Assembly: GCA_914767715.1 (NCBI GenBank)
Contig: OU612073.1
Location: forward strand, 24,740,001 to 24,800,000
Length of the DNA: 60,000 nucleotides
Direction: 5' to 3'
Source: Membranipora membranacea
Taxonomy: Eukaryota > Bryozoa > Gymnolaemata > Cheilostomatida > Membraniporidae
Below are positions 23,438 to 35,400 of this stretch, in pieces. Both the position numbers and the translations under genes were made by a program. Numbering within the stretch: position 1 is the stretch's first letter; every line of letters starts with the position of its first letter. The notes below the pieces were generated by a model. It was not told where the DNA came from. It was given only the letters and a program-made list of their open reading frames with translations, and did not search any database.

Positions 23438-26400
23438 TTATAGTAAAGTATCGATATTCTCTCCATCCCTTTTAGTACGAGAGTCTTTGCCTTTGTGAGG
23501 TGGTACAACTTCATCCTTACACCAATCCTGCGTTTCTCCTTCAGCGAAGACTGCAAAGAAAATAGCTCCAAACACGAAGACAGCCGCCCAGATGTAAAAA
23601 ACCACTCTCCATTCTTCTACTGTGCCCTGAAAAGTAAGAAGTGAAGATTTCTAGTAAATACCAATCAAAGGATACGTGATCCTTGAATTCATATCCAAAA
23701 TATCTGAATAAATAGATCGAGAATAATGCCATTGTTGTTGACAAATCATGATGGAACTATCTGTAGTGCTAGTTTGAGGCCTGTGAATTCGATCGAGACT
23801 ACTCTACATTAGGATTGAAGTTTAGAACAGTCAAGTTGTATGTGGATGGTAAAGACCCGGAGCTATAATCACTCGTTGTACTTAAATTGAATTGATTTCG
23901 TTTTTGTGTAGCGGGCCTATAATTGAGTTTTCTTTCGACATGCTGCTGTGTACATTCTGCCAGTCTCTTTTACTCACATTAGGGGTGAGAGTATTGACTA
24001 ACATAGGAGCCACTATACCAGGAATCGTCGCAAACATGTTACTGATGCCATATATCTCACCAGAGTATCTATAATAAAAGATAACGGGAAAACATATGTA
24101 GAAGTGATTCGTCTTTACTCAAGTTGAGACAAGACAATTTAGAAATTCTACAACAGGAAACAAATTACTATATCGCAACATGCGATTGCTGCGCTATAGT
24201 ATTTTTATTCATTTAATGGATTGTGAGTGATGGATTTTGTGTGTGATGGATTGTGAGTGATCTGATTCTGAAGGGGTGTTGTGAGTGAGTGAGTGATGTG
24301 AATTACCAAATTCAAAAATATCTCCCCATAAACAAACTTCTTCACAAATTACAATGTGGATTTAGAGAAGGTTATCCCTGTGTTGATTCCCTACACAAAC
24401 TAATTTCCGACTGTTTATCAGCAAGATCAGATGGTCATTTTGTTGCTATGATGTTTTTGGATTTCAAAAAAGCTTTTGACTGCGTCGACCATAAAATTCT
24501 TCTGAGAAAATTGACAATGTACGTCTAACGGGCAAACTCCGCTCTCTCATAAAATCTTTCCTATCAGATAGGAGGCATTTGTATCCATACAACAAGGTGC
24601 AGAAGGCTCAAAAATTCTTCCAATAGATATTGGTGTCCCCCAAGGCTCAATTCTGGCACCAAGTTCATTCCTCATATACATCATCGATCTTTTATCCTAC
24701 ACATTACATTCCAGGGTATTTGCCTACGCCGATGATGTGTGTAGGAATAATAGAATGTTGTTAAACATAAAAAAATCGCAGTATATGCTTGTGCAACCCT
24801 CTCATAGAGCCAGATCTCTAGATTTAGATCTAAAAATTAACAACAAAAAACTTAATTGAAATGTCAAGACTAAACTTCTTGGTTTAACTTTGAATGACTC
24901 ATTGACATTGGATGATCATGTAGACCAGATTTGCACCAAAATAAAAAAAAGTTTGGCATTATTCCAGAAATGCAGGGCATTCCTAGATGGTAAATCATCT
25001 CGTAACTTTTATTTCCAGTAAGTATTTTGTCATATGATACATGGCATCCGCATATATGGCAACCTATCACCACAATATATTTATGAAAGAATATATTTAC
25101 TCCAAAAGAGGGCTTTCCGCCTAATAGCAAATGTCAACCACATACCGTATCATCTGATCCATACAAGAGATTGGATTAGATGATACATACAACTGCAGTC
25201 CATGGACTACTGGGGTTTGGTTGGCCCCCAGGTGTGCTCCGACCTGCCTGCAAACTGAGAGCAAAATGGCGCAGACATTGCAGCCTAGCCCTTAAGGCAA
25301 CTAAATTTCGCCGCCCATGCTTCGGGATGTGGCGAGCGATATGACATCTGATTTTAATCATCCATTTCTAATCAACCATCTCTTGGTCTGATTCCTTTTC
25401 CTCTCCTTGTTGGTCCATTCACCTGTATTTTTGGTTTTCAAATTTTGCATTTGATGCTACTGATTTATTCCACCTAGCTGTTAAACTTTTTTTAGAGACA
25501 GATATCTATTACTTTATTACAGCGATCAATTAAGACAAAAAATCATTACAACATTTAACTCTTTACCAATACAGATACGCTCAGCAGCCAAACTTACTCA
25601 TTTTAAACAACAACTATCAAAGCACTTTAAATCATATTCACTTTTATTACTAATGTATTTCTTTGTCTCGCCGCTTTTCCTCATTGTTTATTTGTTAATT
25701 TTTCTGTTACTGCAGGAAGAACATCCATAAAGATGATTGTAGATTGACAATAAAAGTAAATATTTATATATATATGTGTGTGTGTCAATGCATTTATTCA
25801 CACAGCCAACATTTGATTATAATCAAAATCCAAAAGATCACCCTATAATCTTTTAGGTAATAATACTGGTACTAACACTAGCCATGCCTTGAGTTTAGAC
25901 TTTTAAGTAAATCGGAATCGGAATCATTTTATCAAGATATCCAGTGACTGTAGGCATAAGCTGCACATGTTAGCTCCTTAGGGGCGGTCGTTACAATATA
26001 GACACACTAAGTCGACTGAAGGCCAATTTTTTAGTCAAGGCGAACGCTGACAGAAAATCATTTTTCGATGATGCTAAGAAATTTTTATGAAATCAAATGT
26101 TTGTACCAGAGCTCCCAATCCGTTTTATGCAATACCCCAGGGTATTTCAACATCGAAATACAAATAAATCGGTCAATCTGCAAATCTGTATTGTTGGGAT
26201 TGCTTGACATACCAAGTCTAAAGTCTAAGCCGTCATTGCGGAGAGCGCTCACCCCTCTAGAGTACTGGTACAGGGACCCATGGTACTCAAGCCGCACACT
26301 ATACCCTTGACCGCCGGAATTCTGGCTTCTCTTTTTATTGAAGAGGCAGAGGGGGATCCTTTTACTGTATGTAGGATGTGCAAACACTCAGTGGACCTCC

Positions 26401-29400
26401 AGTATTTTTAGTCCCGTTCCGCAAGGACCTGGCTAGGATGAATGGCGCGCCAAATCAGAACCAAATCAGAAATGACTGCCGGCACTGGGAGTTGAACCTG
26501 GACCTTACAGATCACAAGTCCGCACCCTTAATCATCAGACCACTTCTGACCCCCTTCTTGACATACCTCGCAGCTATATCTTGAAAATTAGAGCCATATC
26601 CAGAAGACACGAGACCTGTAAATCCCACTGCTATAGTAAGGAACACAATCCCGAGGTAACTCTTATCACATGGTATATATCCTGCGCCTACAAGAAGCCC
26701 TGCAGGGATTATCAGTGCTGTAAAAGAAGGGATAAATATAATTATTGACTTTCAATATTGAATTCTGGGAGAATAACCGTTTTGATTATAGTATGGTGCA
26801 AGTCCAAATAAATATATATATATAGATGCATGTTTCTATTTGTTCCAGTTATCATATCAAAATCATTGTTCGGCCAGGATCTGTTGATAAATTAAATAAT
26901 ATATCATATCAGAAAATACAACACACAATATGGTTTGATTAAATGATCTTGGTCTGTCCGCAAGTTGATCTGAAACAGTATATACTATAATTACTCTCAC
27001 CTATTGCCATGGCAGTTTTTCTCGCCGTAGAGGTTGAGAGGACGTTACTCTGTCTTAGTTTATCTACTGAATGAGAGGCTACATTTGCCATGATGAACAT
27101 CATAATGTGAGGCAGGGTGGAGTACAAACCATTCTGTATGGATAAGAGAAGTGTCTTTAATTTCAATTTTCATTTTTACATGATGCTGTTGGCATTTAAG
27201 GCACGACGCCACACTGTTTACCGAATCTTCCATTGAGATTATATAAATACTTGCTATGGAATTGGCGTATGAGGACAAATATTTTGACCTACGGCAGCAA
27301 ATTCAATTTGTTCTATTTTATGCAGAGGCTGGAGTGAAGCACACAACCACACATAATGTTAGTCTTAGTTATAGAAACTACTAACTGCCTGGATATCAAG
27401 TCCCAGCACTTCTTTCATATACGCAGGGAGTTTGGTCATAACCGCATAGTGACCAAAGTTGAAGGTCATGTGACCCACAAACACGGCCCATACAGCTCTC
27501 GAGCTTAATATCTTCAGCCATGGTACCCGGTGATTCTGAATAATGAGAGATTTTACTGGTGCAATGATAGAGTTTGATCTGAAGTAGTATTATACACATC
27601 AGTACATACCAGAGCTTCTCTGTAGTATTACTATACATTTGTACCTACTAGAGCTAGCAAAAGAGTCATTCCCCCTTGAAAAAAAGGAAGGCAATAGTTT
27701 GATGTGAAATTAGGTGCATAGTTTATTTGCTTCTTGATCATCATGTTTTCATTATACTACGCATTGCGGACCGCTCAACTGTTATTTTATAACTTTTGAG
27801 ACCTTTTATGAAAAGCTTGTCGACTCTTGGCACATAATGTATTGTGCAGCTCGATGCTCATCATAGCTCATTTCTATAAAAAAAATACCTTTTTTGATAC
27901 AGTCATGTGTTCGGTGTTGGCTTTGATATACTCCAACTCTCCCATTGATATCCTGGGATGTTTTGAAGGTGAGTCATAGACTGCGAACCACCACACAAAA
28001 CAAAAAATGAGACTAAGCCCTCCGCTGATGTAAAATATACTCGGCCAGCCTCCATCAAAAGACTCCCATTGACAGAAGAATCCACCTACTCCCAAAATAA
28101 GTATGCTTCCTAGCTACAACACAGAGAAATACGTAAATGGTAGCTGTCACTATTTAGCTTGTTTATATCAGTTATTTTCTTATTTGGAAAGACTTGTTAC
28201 CCCCTTTGATTTGATAACAATAGATTGCCTAACAGAAGTGTCAAGAGCCGCAGCCAAAGAAATTCCTGAGCTGAGCAAAATATAGAACAGCTCTATCTAT
28301 ACGCGATGTTTAGATGAAACTATTCTAATTGATGAAAGTTAGACAGAAAGTAGTATTAAGTGAACTGCTGCGCACCATTTGTCCTGATACTGTAATGACT
28401 GTAAGTTTACTCCTCTCATACACTGGCAACCATTGACCGAGCAGGCTGTACAACGCTGGGGATACAACTCCACAAGATACTCCTGATATCACTCGTAGAA
28501 CTATCACAAGTATGGCTGAGATGTTATGATCATTGCCGTCAAATCTGGAACAAAAAACAGATTGTGGGAGAGAACCATGTCAGTGAAGACTTGCAAGGCT
28601 GATAAATCTATAGACTGCTTTGATTAAGATGACTATTTTACTCAGTTAAAATAGATATTGTTTTGTCAACTTTAATCATGAGGGATGAATTTTTACATTT
28701 GCAAGGACTGATTTTCACATACTGACAAAAGATTCGCCTAGTTCGTTGTCAAGGCACAGAGAGATGGCATCAGTTTATCATTTCAATAGGTATATGGTAC
28801 AGCATTAATGGTCTAGAACTGTGGGTTCTACCACGCACAGAGCAACAAGAGCGTTTGATAGTTTCAAAATTGCTCAAATTATTGGAAAATTTATATTCAT
28901 ACCTGGCAGCTAGCGGGACGAGTAGGGTCGTAACTCCAAACAGACTTACTCCATAGAGCATCACTCTTTTGCCACCGAACCGCCCGGCCAGAATACCACA
29001 TGGGACTTGGCTCACCAAATATCCATAAAAGAAGGCACTGAGTACCCATCCCTGAGTTGTCTTACTCCACTCAATCTCACCGCCGCTATTACTCACATGC
29101 TGCAATGTGATAACTTAAATGTGCTTGAAAAAATAAATTCAAACTTCATTTAGAAACCAGAACTAAGGTATTGAATTAAAATATATCAGCAAACTTTGAA
29201 TTTGATTAACCAATGAGGTCATAGACACTTTTTGACGAGGTCCCAAAAAGGTAAAAGGCTGTTGGTTGTATAAATATTCAAAGTCAAATTGATTCTAAGA
29301 GATTATTGAGAGAAATAACAGCAAAATATTTGATTCTACCCTAAATAATTAAATTATATGTCGAGATAAGATAACTAAAAAAAAAAATTCCCTTTATTAT

Positions 29401-30406
29401 AATTTAACCATCTAGACTAGTATGTTATATATATTGACTTAAAAGTCTATGTGGATAAATGTTTCAACCACCATTCGATTAACTAATGTCATAGCCAGCC
29501 TCCTGGTGTTCAAGAGCTAGCAAACGTTATGATGACAAAATAGATATAGAAAGAAATTTTGTGTGAGGGGTTATGTATGAGTTTCGCTTTTTTACACATC
29601 TAACCCACAAGCTGTCCTTGCTCCCACAAGCGTCTCCCTGGGCACCATTAAGGGCTGGAATAAAACTCACCTGGATATAATTATTAGCTGTCAATCCTCG
29701 AGTGCATGTGTTTACACGACTGGTGTTTCTCAAGCTTTCAGTGTAATTCTCAGCTTTAACCATGCATATTATCGCGATACTCATGTTGGTCCTCATAGCA
29801 TAAATCAAAGTATAACACAGACATCCAATGTAGCCCAGGATCCAACGACATGATGTTAAAGTCTCACAAAGACTCTCCGATTCTAAAAAGAAAAGGCTCG
29901 GAAAACAATCTGAATTTACTGACGGGCTGGGATCAGGGCAAAGATTCTAGCATTTTTATTCATACAGTTGATGAGCTTCTGTTTTAAATGGAGGAAACAA
30001 TGTGTTGATTCTGACAAATGGGGGACAGCTGCATCTTTGAGGACTTAATTCACGATCTGCAGCAAAGGGTATACTAAAGCAGGATCATTAATATCGAGTA
30101 AGCAATGTTACAGCTAGAACCCATCCTATCAGTTATCTGGGTAATAAGGAACAGGAAGATGATAGTACACTGAAGATTTGGTATTGGACGACTAGATGAG
30201 TGACAAAGCTACGATGTAATATAACAAGGGTGTTTTTTTTGAACAGGTATTGCATTTGCATGGCAAAAAAGTGACCTGAAGACAATGTGTACACAATTGT
30301 TTAAGTAATTATGTATCATACCCGCAGTAGGCTGCTTTGAGCTGCTGACTTTGTCAACCTCCAAAGATTGTTCAGTTGAAAACCGATCTCGTGTTGAGTT
30401 AGCCAT
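23438..30406 (-). CDS. SLC17-family anion transporter, gene B (paralogue of A)
   Basis: Ten minus-strand coding exons join in frame to 533 aa plus stop: 30322-30406, 29671-29882, 28903-29099, 28376-28544, 27889-28113, 27386-27535, 27001-27133, 26567-26717, 23978-24068, 23438-23626. Exons 4-9 have exactly the lengths found in gene A (169, 225, 150, 133, 151, 91) and the same phases, so the pair arose by duplication after these introns existed. Family landmarks: AMRTNMSIAIICMV, GGEIEWSKTTQGWVLSAFFY, RFGGKRVM, HPRIS, LPAYMKEVLGLDIQ, NGLYSTLPHIM, QDIAARYSGEIYG. It is a predicted 12-span transporter of organic anions with unknown substrate. The donors after exons 4 (GTGCGC) and 6 (GTTAGT) are weak. 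Intron 8 (24069-26566) carries a LINE relic and a SINE. The frame is intact throughout, so it looks functional. Confidence 0.92.
24289..25765 (+). mobile_element. Degenerate LINE, antisense in intron 8 of gene B
   Basis: Reverse-transcriptase blocks occur in order on the plus strand: QCGFREGYPCVDSLHKLISD, MFLDFKKAFDCVDHKILL (about 24289-24528), then after frameshifts GVPQGSILAP and FAYADDV (about 24630-24740), an RAFRLIAN-type block, and near 25560-25630 the C-terminal block RSAAKLTHFKQQLSKHF. The catalytic AYADD is still legible, but stops and frame changes kill the ORF. A segment at about 25180-25370 does not fit the LINE reading and may be a nested insertion. The element ends in an AT/TG microsatellite near 25765-25785. 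It is antisense to the host gene. Confidence 0.8.
26214..26556 (-). mobile_element. SINE inserted at the 5' splice site of gene B exon 8
   Basis: On the minus strand a tRNA-like head starts GGGTCAGAAGTGGTCTGATG (box A) with a perfect box B, GGTTCAACTCC (complement of 26488-26498), followed by a body of about 260 bp. It is flanked by an exact 11-bp direct repeat, CTTGACATACC, at 26203-26213 and 26557-26567. In the gene's sense that repeat is G|GTATGTCAAG, the last base of exon 8 plus its splice donor. The insertion therefore duplicated the donor and placed one copy on each side of the SINE. Confidence 0.85.
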
Positions 30407-32468
30407 TTTGGCAACTGTGATTCAATAACACAACACAAGAACTATGAAGTTGTATCAATTTATAACTATTTGTAACTGTAACTTGTCAATCACACTGAAT
30501 GCAGCAATTAATATGTCTAAATATTTATGCAAGTGTAGTTAAATTCATCTAAGCTTATGACAATATTTATCTATCCTATCAAAAATCACACTACAATGCA
30601 TTCACTACAATGCATTGCATGTAACAATTACGCTGTTTTTTTTTCTGACTTATCACAGGAACTTGGATAAATGAAGGCCTGTGATTATGTATGTTAGCGT
30701 AGATGTAATATATATGACTGCAAGCATTGGGAAAATTTCATCTGGCATCTGGAGGTATTATAACACTGACGCAATTTTATATAGTTAGTCATATCCTTAA
30801 CCACAATATCTATGTCTTTATATGATCGTGGTTCACTTTAATTTTGACTGTGTTTGAAGTATTTTTGAATAATTTAGATGTTGATACTTTGAGAGCATCA
30901 GCGATGTCTCAGGCTTGAGAACATATGAAATCATTGGCCTTCTTTTTTGTAATAGGAGCGCAGATACCTGGTCCTTGATAAATTCAATTATGGTCTAGAC
31001 ATATATACATTATTTATAGTATATCTATCAGGGAGTTTGTGACATGTCCAGCCAACCAAGAAGTTTTTTTACTCATTGAGCCTCTCTGCTTGAGCCAACC
31101 CTGCTGCCACCAGGGAGAATGGAAGGGGGAGGAGCCTGCACTCGATAGGCCACACCTCTTTTTATAACATTCTCCATTCTTCCATTCTCCCTGCTGCCAC
31201 TATGTTAAAAATGATATCATATATGGAGTTATAACCTCATTTTATTAGGAGGGACAACTCGAAAAGTAGTAGAAGGAGTTTTATGGAAGCCTGATTGGCT
31301 GTATATATCGGAGTAAACCAATGCAAGCAGGCGTAGCAAAATCTTCATAGTGCATTATGAATTAGTTGACTCGCTCACTAGGAGACAAGAAGGAAAAAAA
31401 TTGAGATGCTCTCAAAAAATTATTATCTTTGATGTGAATCTAAGCAACAGGGGAGTTCATTAAGCTAACACTTTCCTCTTTACAATTGCTCTTTAGGTAG
31501 CTTTCGCTGTATGAGACATAGCTTTTTTCCACCTAACCAATGACTGAAGGAATTCACAATCATCATTGGTTGGCCACTTGGAGTTGCATTTCTCTTATTT
31601 CTCTGTCCTATTTTGCCAACCCAATGTTCAGTAGGCCCCCTATCCTATCAGTGAACTGGTTTAGTTCATTGATCCTATGCATGAGTGTTTGACAATGAAT
31701 TTTGACAAAACATATGCATGCAAGTCCCATGTTAGTAATTGGCCATAATGGCAAAATATATGATTGCAGACCAGTTTACCATTCTTGTAATAATGGGCAT
31801 TAGTTTGTTAAAACAGGAGGAGTCTTTTTTTATGGTTGTGGCAATTAGTTAAGTATGTGGCAAGACTGTTGTATGCTGCTGTACGTTGTCACAGCAATCA
31901 AAGTGTAACAGGTAGCATACCTTGTCACTCCCGTAACAATACCCAATGTAAGTGGATGAGTGTGTACAGCGTGGCGTTGTTTATATATTAGACATATTTA
32001 TATACATATATAGGGCCTAATAGGTCAGCATATACGACTTAAATGTATATAAATTAACCTACTTGTATATTATTCCTCAAACTAACAGTGGCACTCGGCC
32101 TTATATATCCTACCAAATCGCAGCGATAATATAACATAATATAGCAAAAAATCAGCCAGTTCTGAAAGGCTGCACATCATAGGCCCTACACAGGTTCCCA
32201 CGAGAACCTTAGACGCGTGATATCCACCTATGATTTTGGTGTCAGCTGGGTAGATGCGGGTTATAACTCACAGTGGCCTTGTGGGTATCTAAGGCCACAG
32301 CTTCGCTGTTCTTCAATGCAGCCTCATGACCCTATAGACAGTCTACATTAGGCTGTTTTTATCCTTTACTTTATTATGTAACTCTGTGCATTATGTGAAT
32401 CTTAGACTGCCAAGTAATGATGTACAGACCTGATAACTTCTATAACAGTATATCTAATTTGTTTACAG
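30407..32468. other. Intergenic region between gene B and the GALNT-like gene
   Basis: About 2 kb separating divergent 5' ends, so any promoters of both genes should lie here. I see no ORF. At 31111-31125 and 31179-31193 a 15-bp inverted repeat (CAGGGAGAATGGAAG) brackets a small element, and CCCTGCTGCCAC flanks it as a direct repeat (31099-31110, 31189-31200), as expected for a short inserted hairpin. Confidence 0.5.
30459..30464 (-). promoter_or_regulatory. TATA-like box upstream of gene B
   Basis: TATAAA on the minus strand lies 53 bp upstream of the start codon at 30406, which would put transcription start near 30430. The spacing is plausible, but the region is AT-rich and the match could be chance. 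Confidence 0.3.
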
Positions 32469-32471
32469 ACA

Positions 32472-35400
32472 ATGAGAGGAGGGACACTTGTAATATCCGT
32501 CTGTGGGTTGGCGTGTGTAATAGTAGTCTTATATTATATAACTCGGGCGAATCATCAGCCCGATCCTGTGCTGGATCCCAATGCACCATTATCAGATGTC
32601 CATCCGTCCTGCCCAGGACAAGTGTGGAACTCTAGTGATCACCACTGTGAGTATGCTTTGATATAAACAGTTAAATCTTCCAGTTTATTTTTGCTGTTTG
32701 AGGATTCTGTCCAGCTTACTAACCAATAGATCAGCTCAATTATCACACATCAAACATACACAAATAGTCATGTGACAGCTGTGTTCTGATGGCTAGTATG
32801 TCTCTCAGCAAAGACTTAGTTTTAGGCTGCTATTTTGTATCACATCTTATTCTCCATAGTTTATTTTATCATGTGAGCGATTTCCAGCTTTATAATCCAA
32901 ATATTGAGGAAGTTATGGCCTCTCAAACTTCGGAAGTGACGGCAGTCTATCGGCAGTAAGAATCAGCTGGCACACCGTGTGGGACTTCACAACCCGTCAT
33001 ACTTATTATGAGTTATAACACTGATAATCACACAGATAAGACGATGATCAAAATTCAGAACTAGGTGGGACTCGAACATGGGTCTTACACACCTGCAGAC
33101 AACGACGCTACCATCACACCACTAGGTTCAGCTCTGTGAGCCTGTAGACAATATAGGTCAGCGTAAGCGGCATTGCCTGCATGCCCATTTGGACCTGGGA
33201 TCGAGACCCTCTACATCCCTGAACATTTTGATCATCATCCATCTAGTTGGTATATCATAATAAGTATGACGGGTTGTGAAGTCCCACACGGTGTGCCAGC
33301 TGATTCTTACTGCCGATAGACTGCCGTCACTTTTGAAGTTTGAGAGGCCATAACTTCCTCAATATTTGGATTATAAAGCTGGAAATCGCTCACATGATAG
33401 AATAAAATATGGAGAATAAGATGTGATACAAAATAGCAGCCTCAAACTAAGTCTTTAAGTACCATTATCTCATACCTACTTTGAGATAACACCATAACAC
33501 CAACTATAAGCTGATATTAGCTGATTGAGTCTCAGTACCTAATATGTGCCACCCGTCACTCAACTTGGGTTGTCACATAAAATTAAAATACTAGGCTTTA
33601 TGAGTTAAATTATACAATATATCGATCAGAGATATACATACATAGTATTACATTTGATCAGTGTGCTCCTATCTAATTTCAGTGTATAAGAATTCTGTGA
33701 CGGTAATATATGATTTTTCCACAATGTTACCCGAATCTCTGAAACTTGATCTGAAAAATTTGAGTACTAGACTGAGTCAGGACTTGGTATCTCAGATACT
33801 TCTCCTACAGAATAATTGTGATAATCAGGAGACTATGGACGCAGCCTTAGTATTCGCTAAAGAGCACAGCAAGGTAAATTTTACTTAGTAATATGATTAT
33901 GACATCTGCTATAGTTTACTGCAGATATGAAAGGTATTAAATGGCAACACACTTCATTCATGCAGAAAAAAACTGCTATAGAAAAACATCATTATTACCG
34001 CCAGATTATGTGGAATGAGTAAGTCAGGTTGTTAAGTCATAATAACAGCGTAAGATTGTATGCTAGGGATTTATATACCGACCTAATCTGTCTGTTGCTA
34101 CCAGTTGCTCCATCAGCGTCTCAGTGTCGAAATCAGAACTTCTGGAGTAGATTGAATTGTACTGTCTATGATTCTCACTCAGGTCCTATAAGACCAGCTT
34201 TGTATTATCCCTGCATTATCCCCGTACTGTACTATCCCTGTACTCTACTGTGTTATCCCTGCACTGCCTGTACTGTATTATCCCTGTACTGTATTATCCC
34301 TGTACTTTACTGTACTATCCCTGTACTCTACTGTGTTATCCCTGCACTGCCTGTACTGTATTATCCCTGTACTGTATTATCCCTGTGCTGTATTATCCCT
34401 GTACTTTACTGTACTATCCCTGTACTGCCTGTACTGTATTATCCCTGTACTGTATTATCCCTGTACTGCCTGTACTGTATTATCCCTGTACTGCCTGTAC
34501 TGTATTATCCCTGTACTGTATTATCCCTGTACTGTATTATCCCTGTACTTTACTGTACTATCCATGTACTGTATTATCCCTGTACTGTATTATCCCTGTG
34601 CTGTATTATCCCTGTACTGTACTATCCCTGTGCTGTATTATCCCTGTACTTTACTGTACTATCCATGTACTGTATTATCCCTGTACTGTATTATCCCTGT
34701 ACTGTATTATCCCTGTACTGTATTATCCCTGTACTGTATTATCCCTGTACTGTACTATCCCTGTGCTGTATTATCCCTGTACTTTACTTTACTATCCATG
34801 TACTGTATTATCCCTGTACTGTATTATCCCTGTACTGTATTATCCCTGTACTGTATTATCCATGTACTTTACTGTACTATCCCTGTACTGTTCTGTATTA
34901 TCCCTGTACTTTACTGTACTATCCCTGTACTGTTCTGTATTATCCCTGTACTGTATTATCCCTGTGCTGTATCATCCCTGTACTTTACTGTACTATCCCT
35001 GTACTGTATTATCCCTGTACTGTATTATCCCTGTACTGTATTATCCCTGTGCTGTATTATCCCTGTGCTGTATTATCCCTGTACTTTACTGTACTATCCC
35101 TGTACTTTACTGTACTATCCATGTACTGTATTATCCCTGCACTGTATTATCCCTGTACTGTATTATCCCTGTACTTTACTGTACTATCCCTGTACTGTTC
35201 TGTATTATCCCTGTACTTTACTGTACTATCCCTGTACTGTTCTGTATTATCCCTGTACTTTACTGTACTATCCCTGTACTGTTCTGTATTATCCCTGTAC
35301 TTTACTGTACTATCCCTGTACTGTTCTGTATTATCCCTGTACTTTACTGTACTATCCCTGTACTGTTCTGTATTATCCCTGTACGGTTTTATCTCTGTAC

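Noticed and set aside
23892-24074. 60-codon plus-strand ORF over gene B exon 9
   Set aside because: It is the antisense shadow of the SLC17 exon at 23978-24068.
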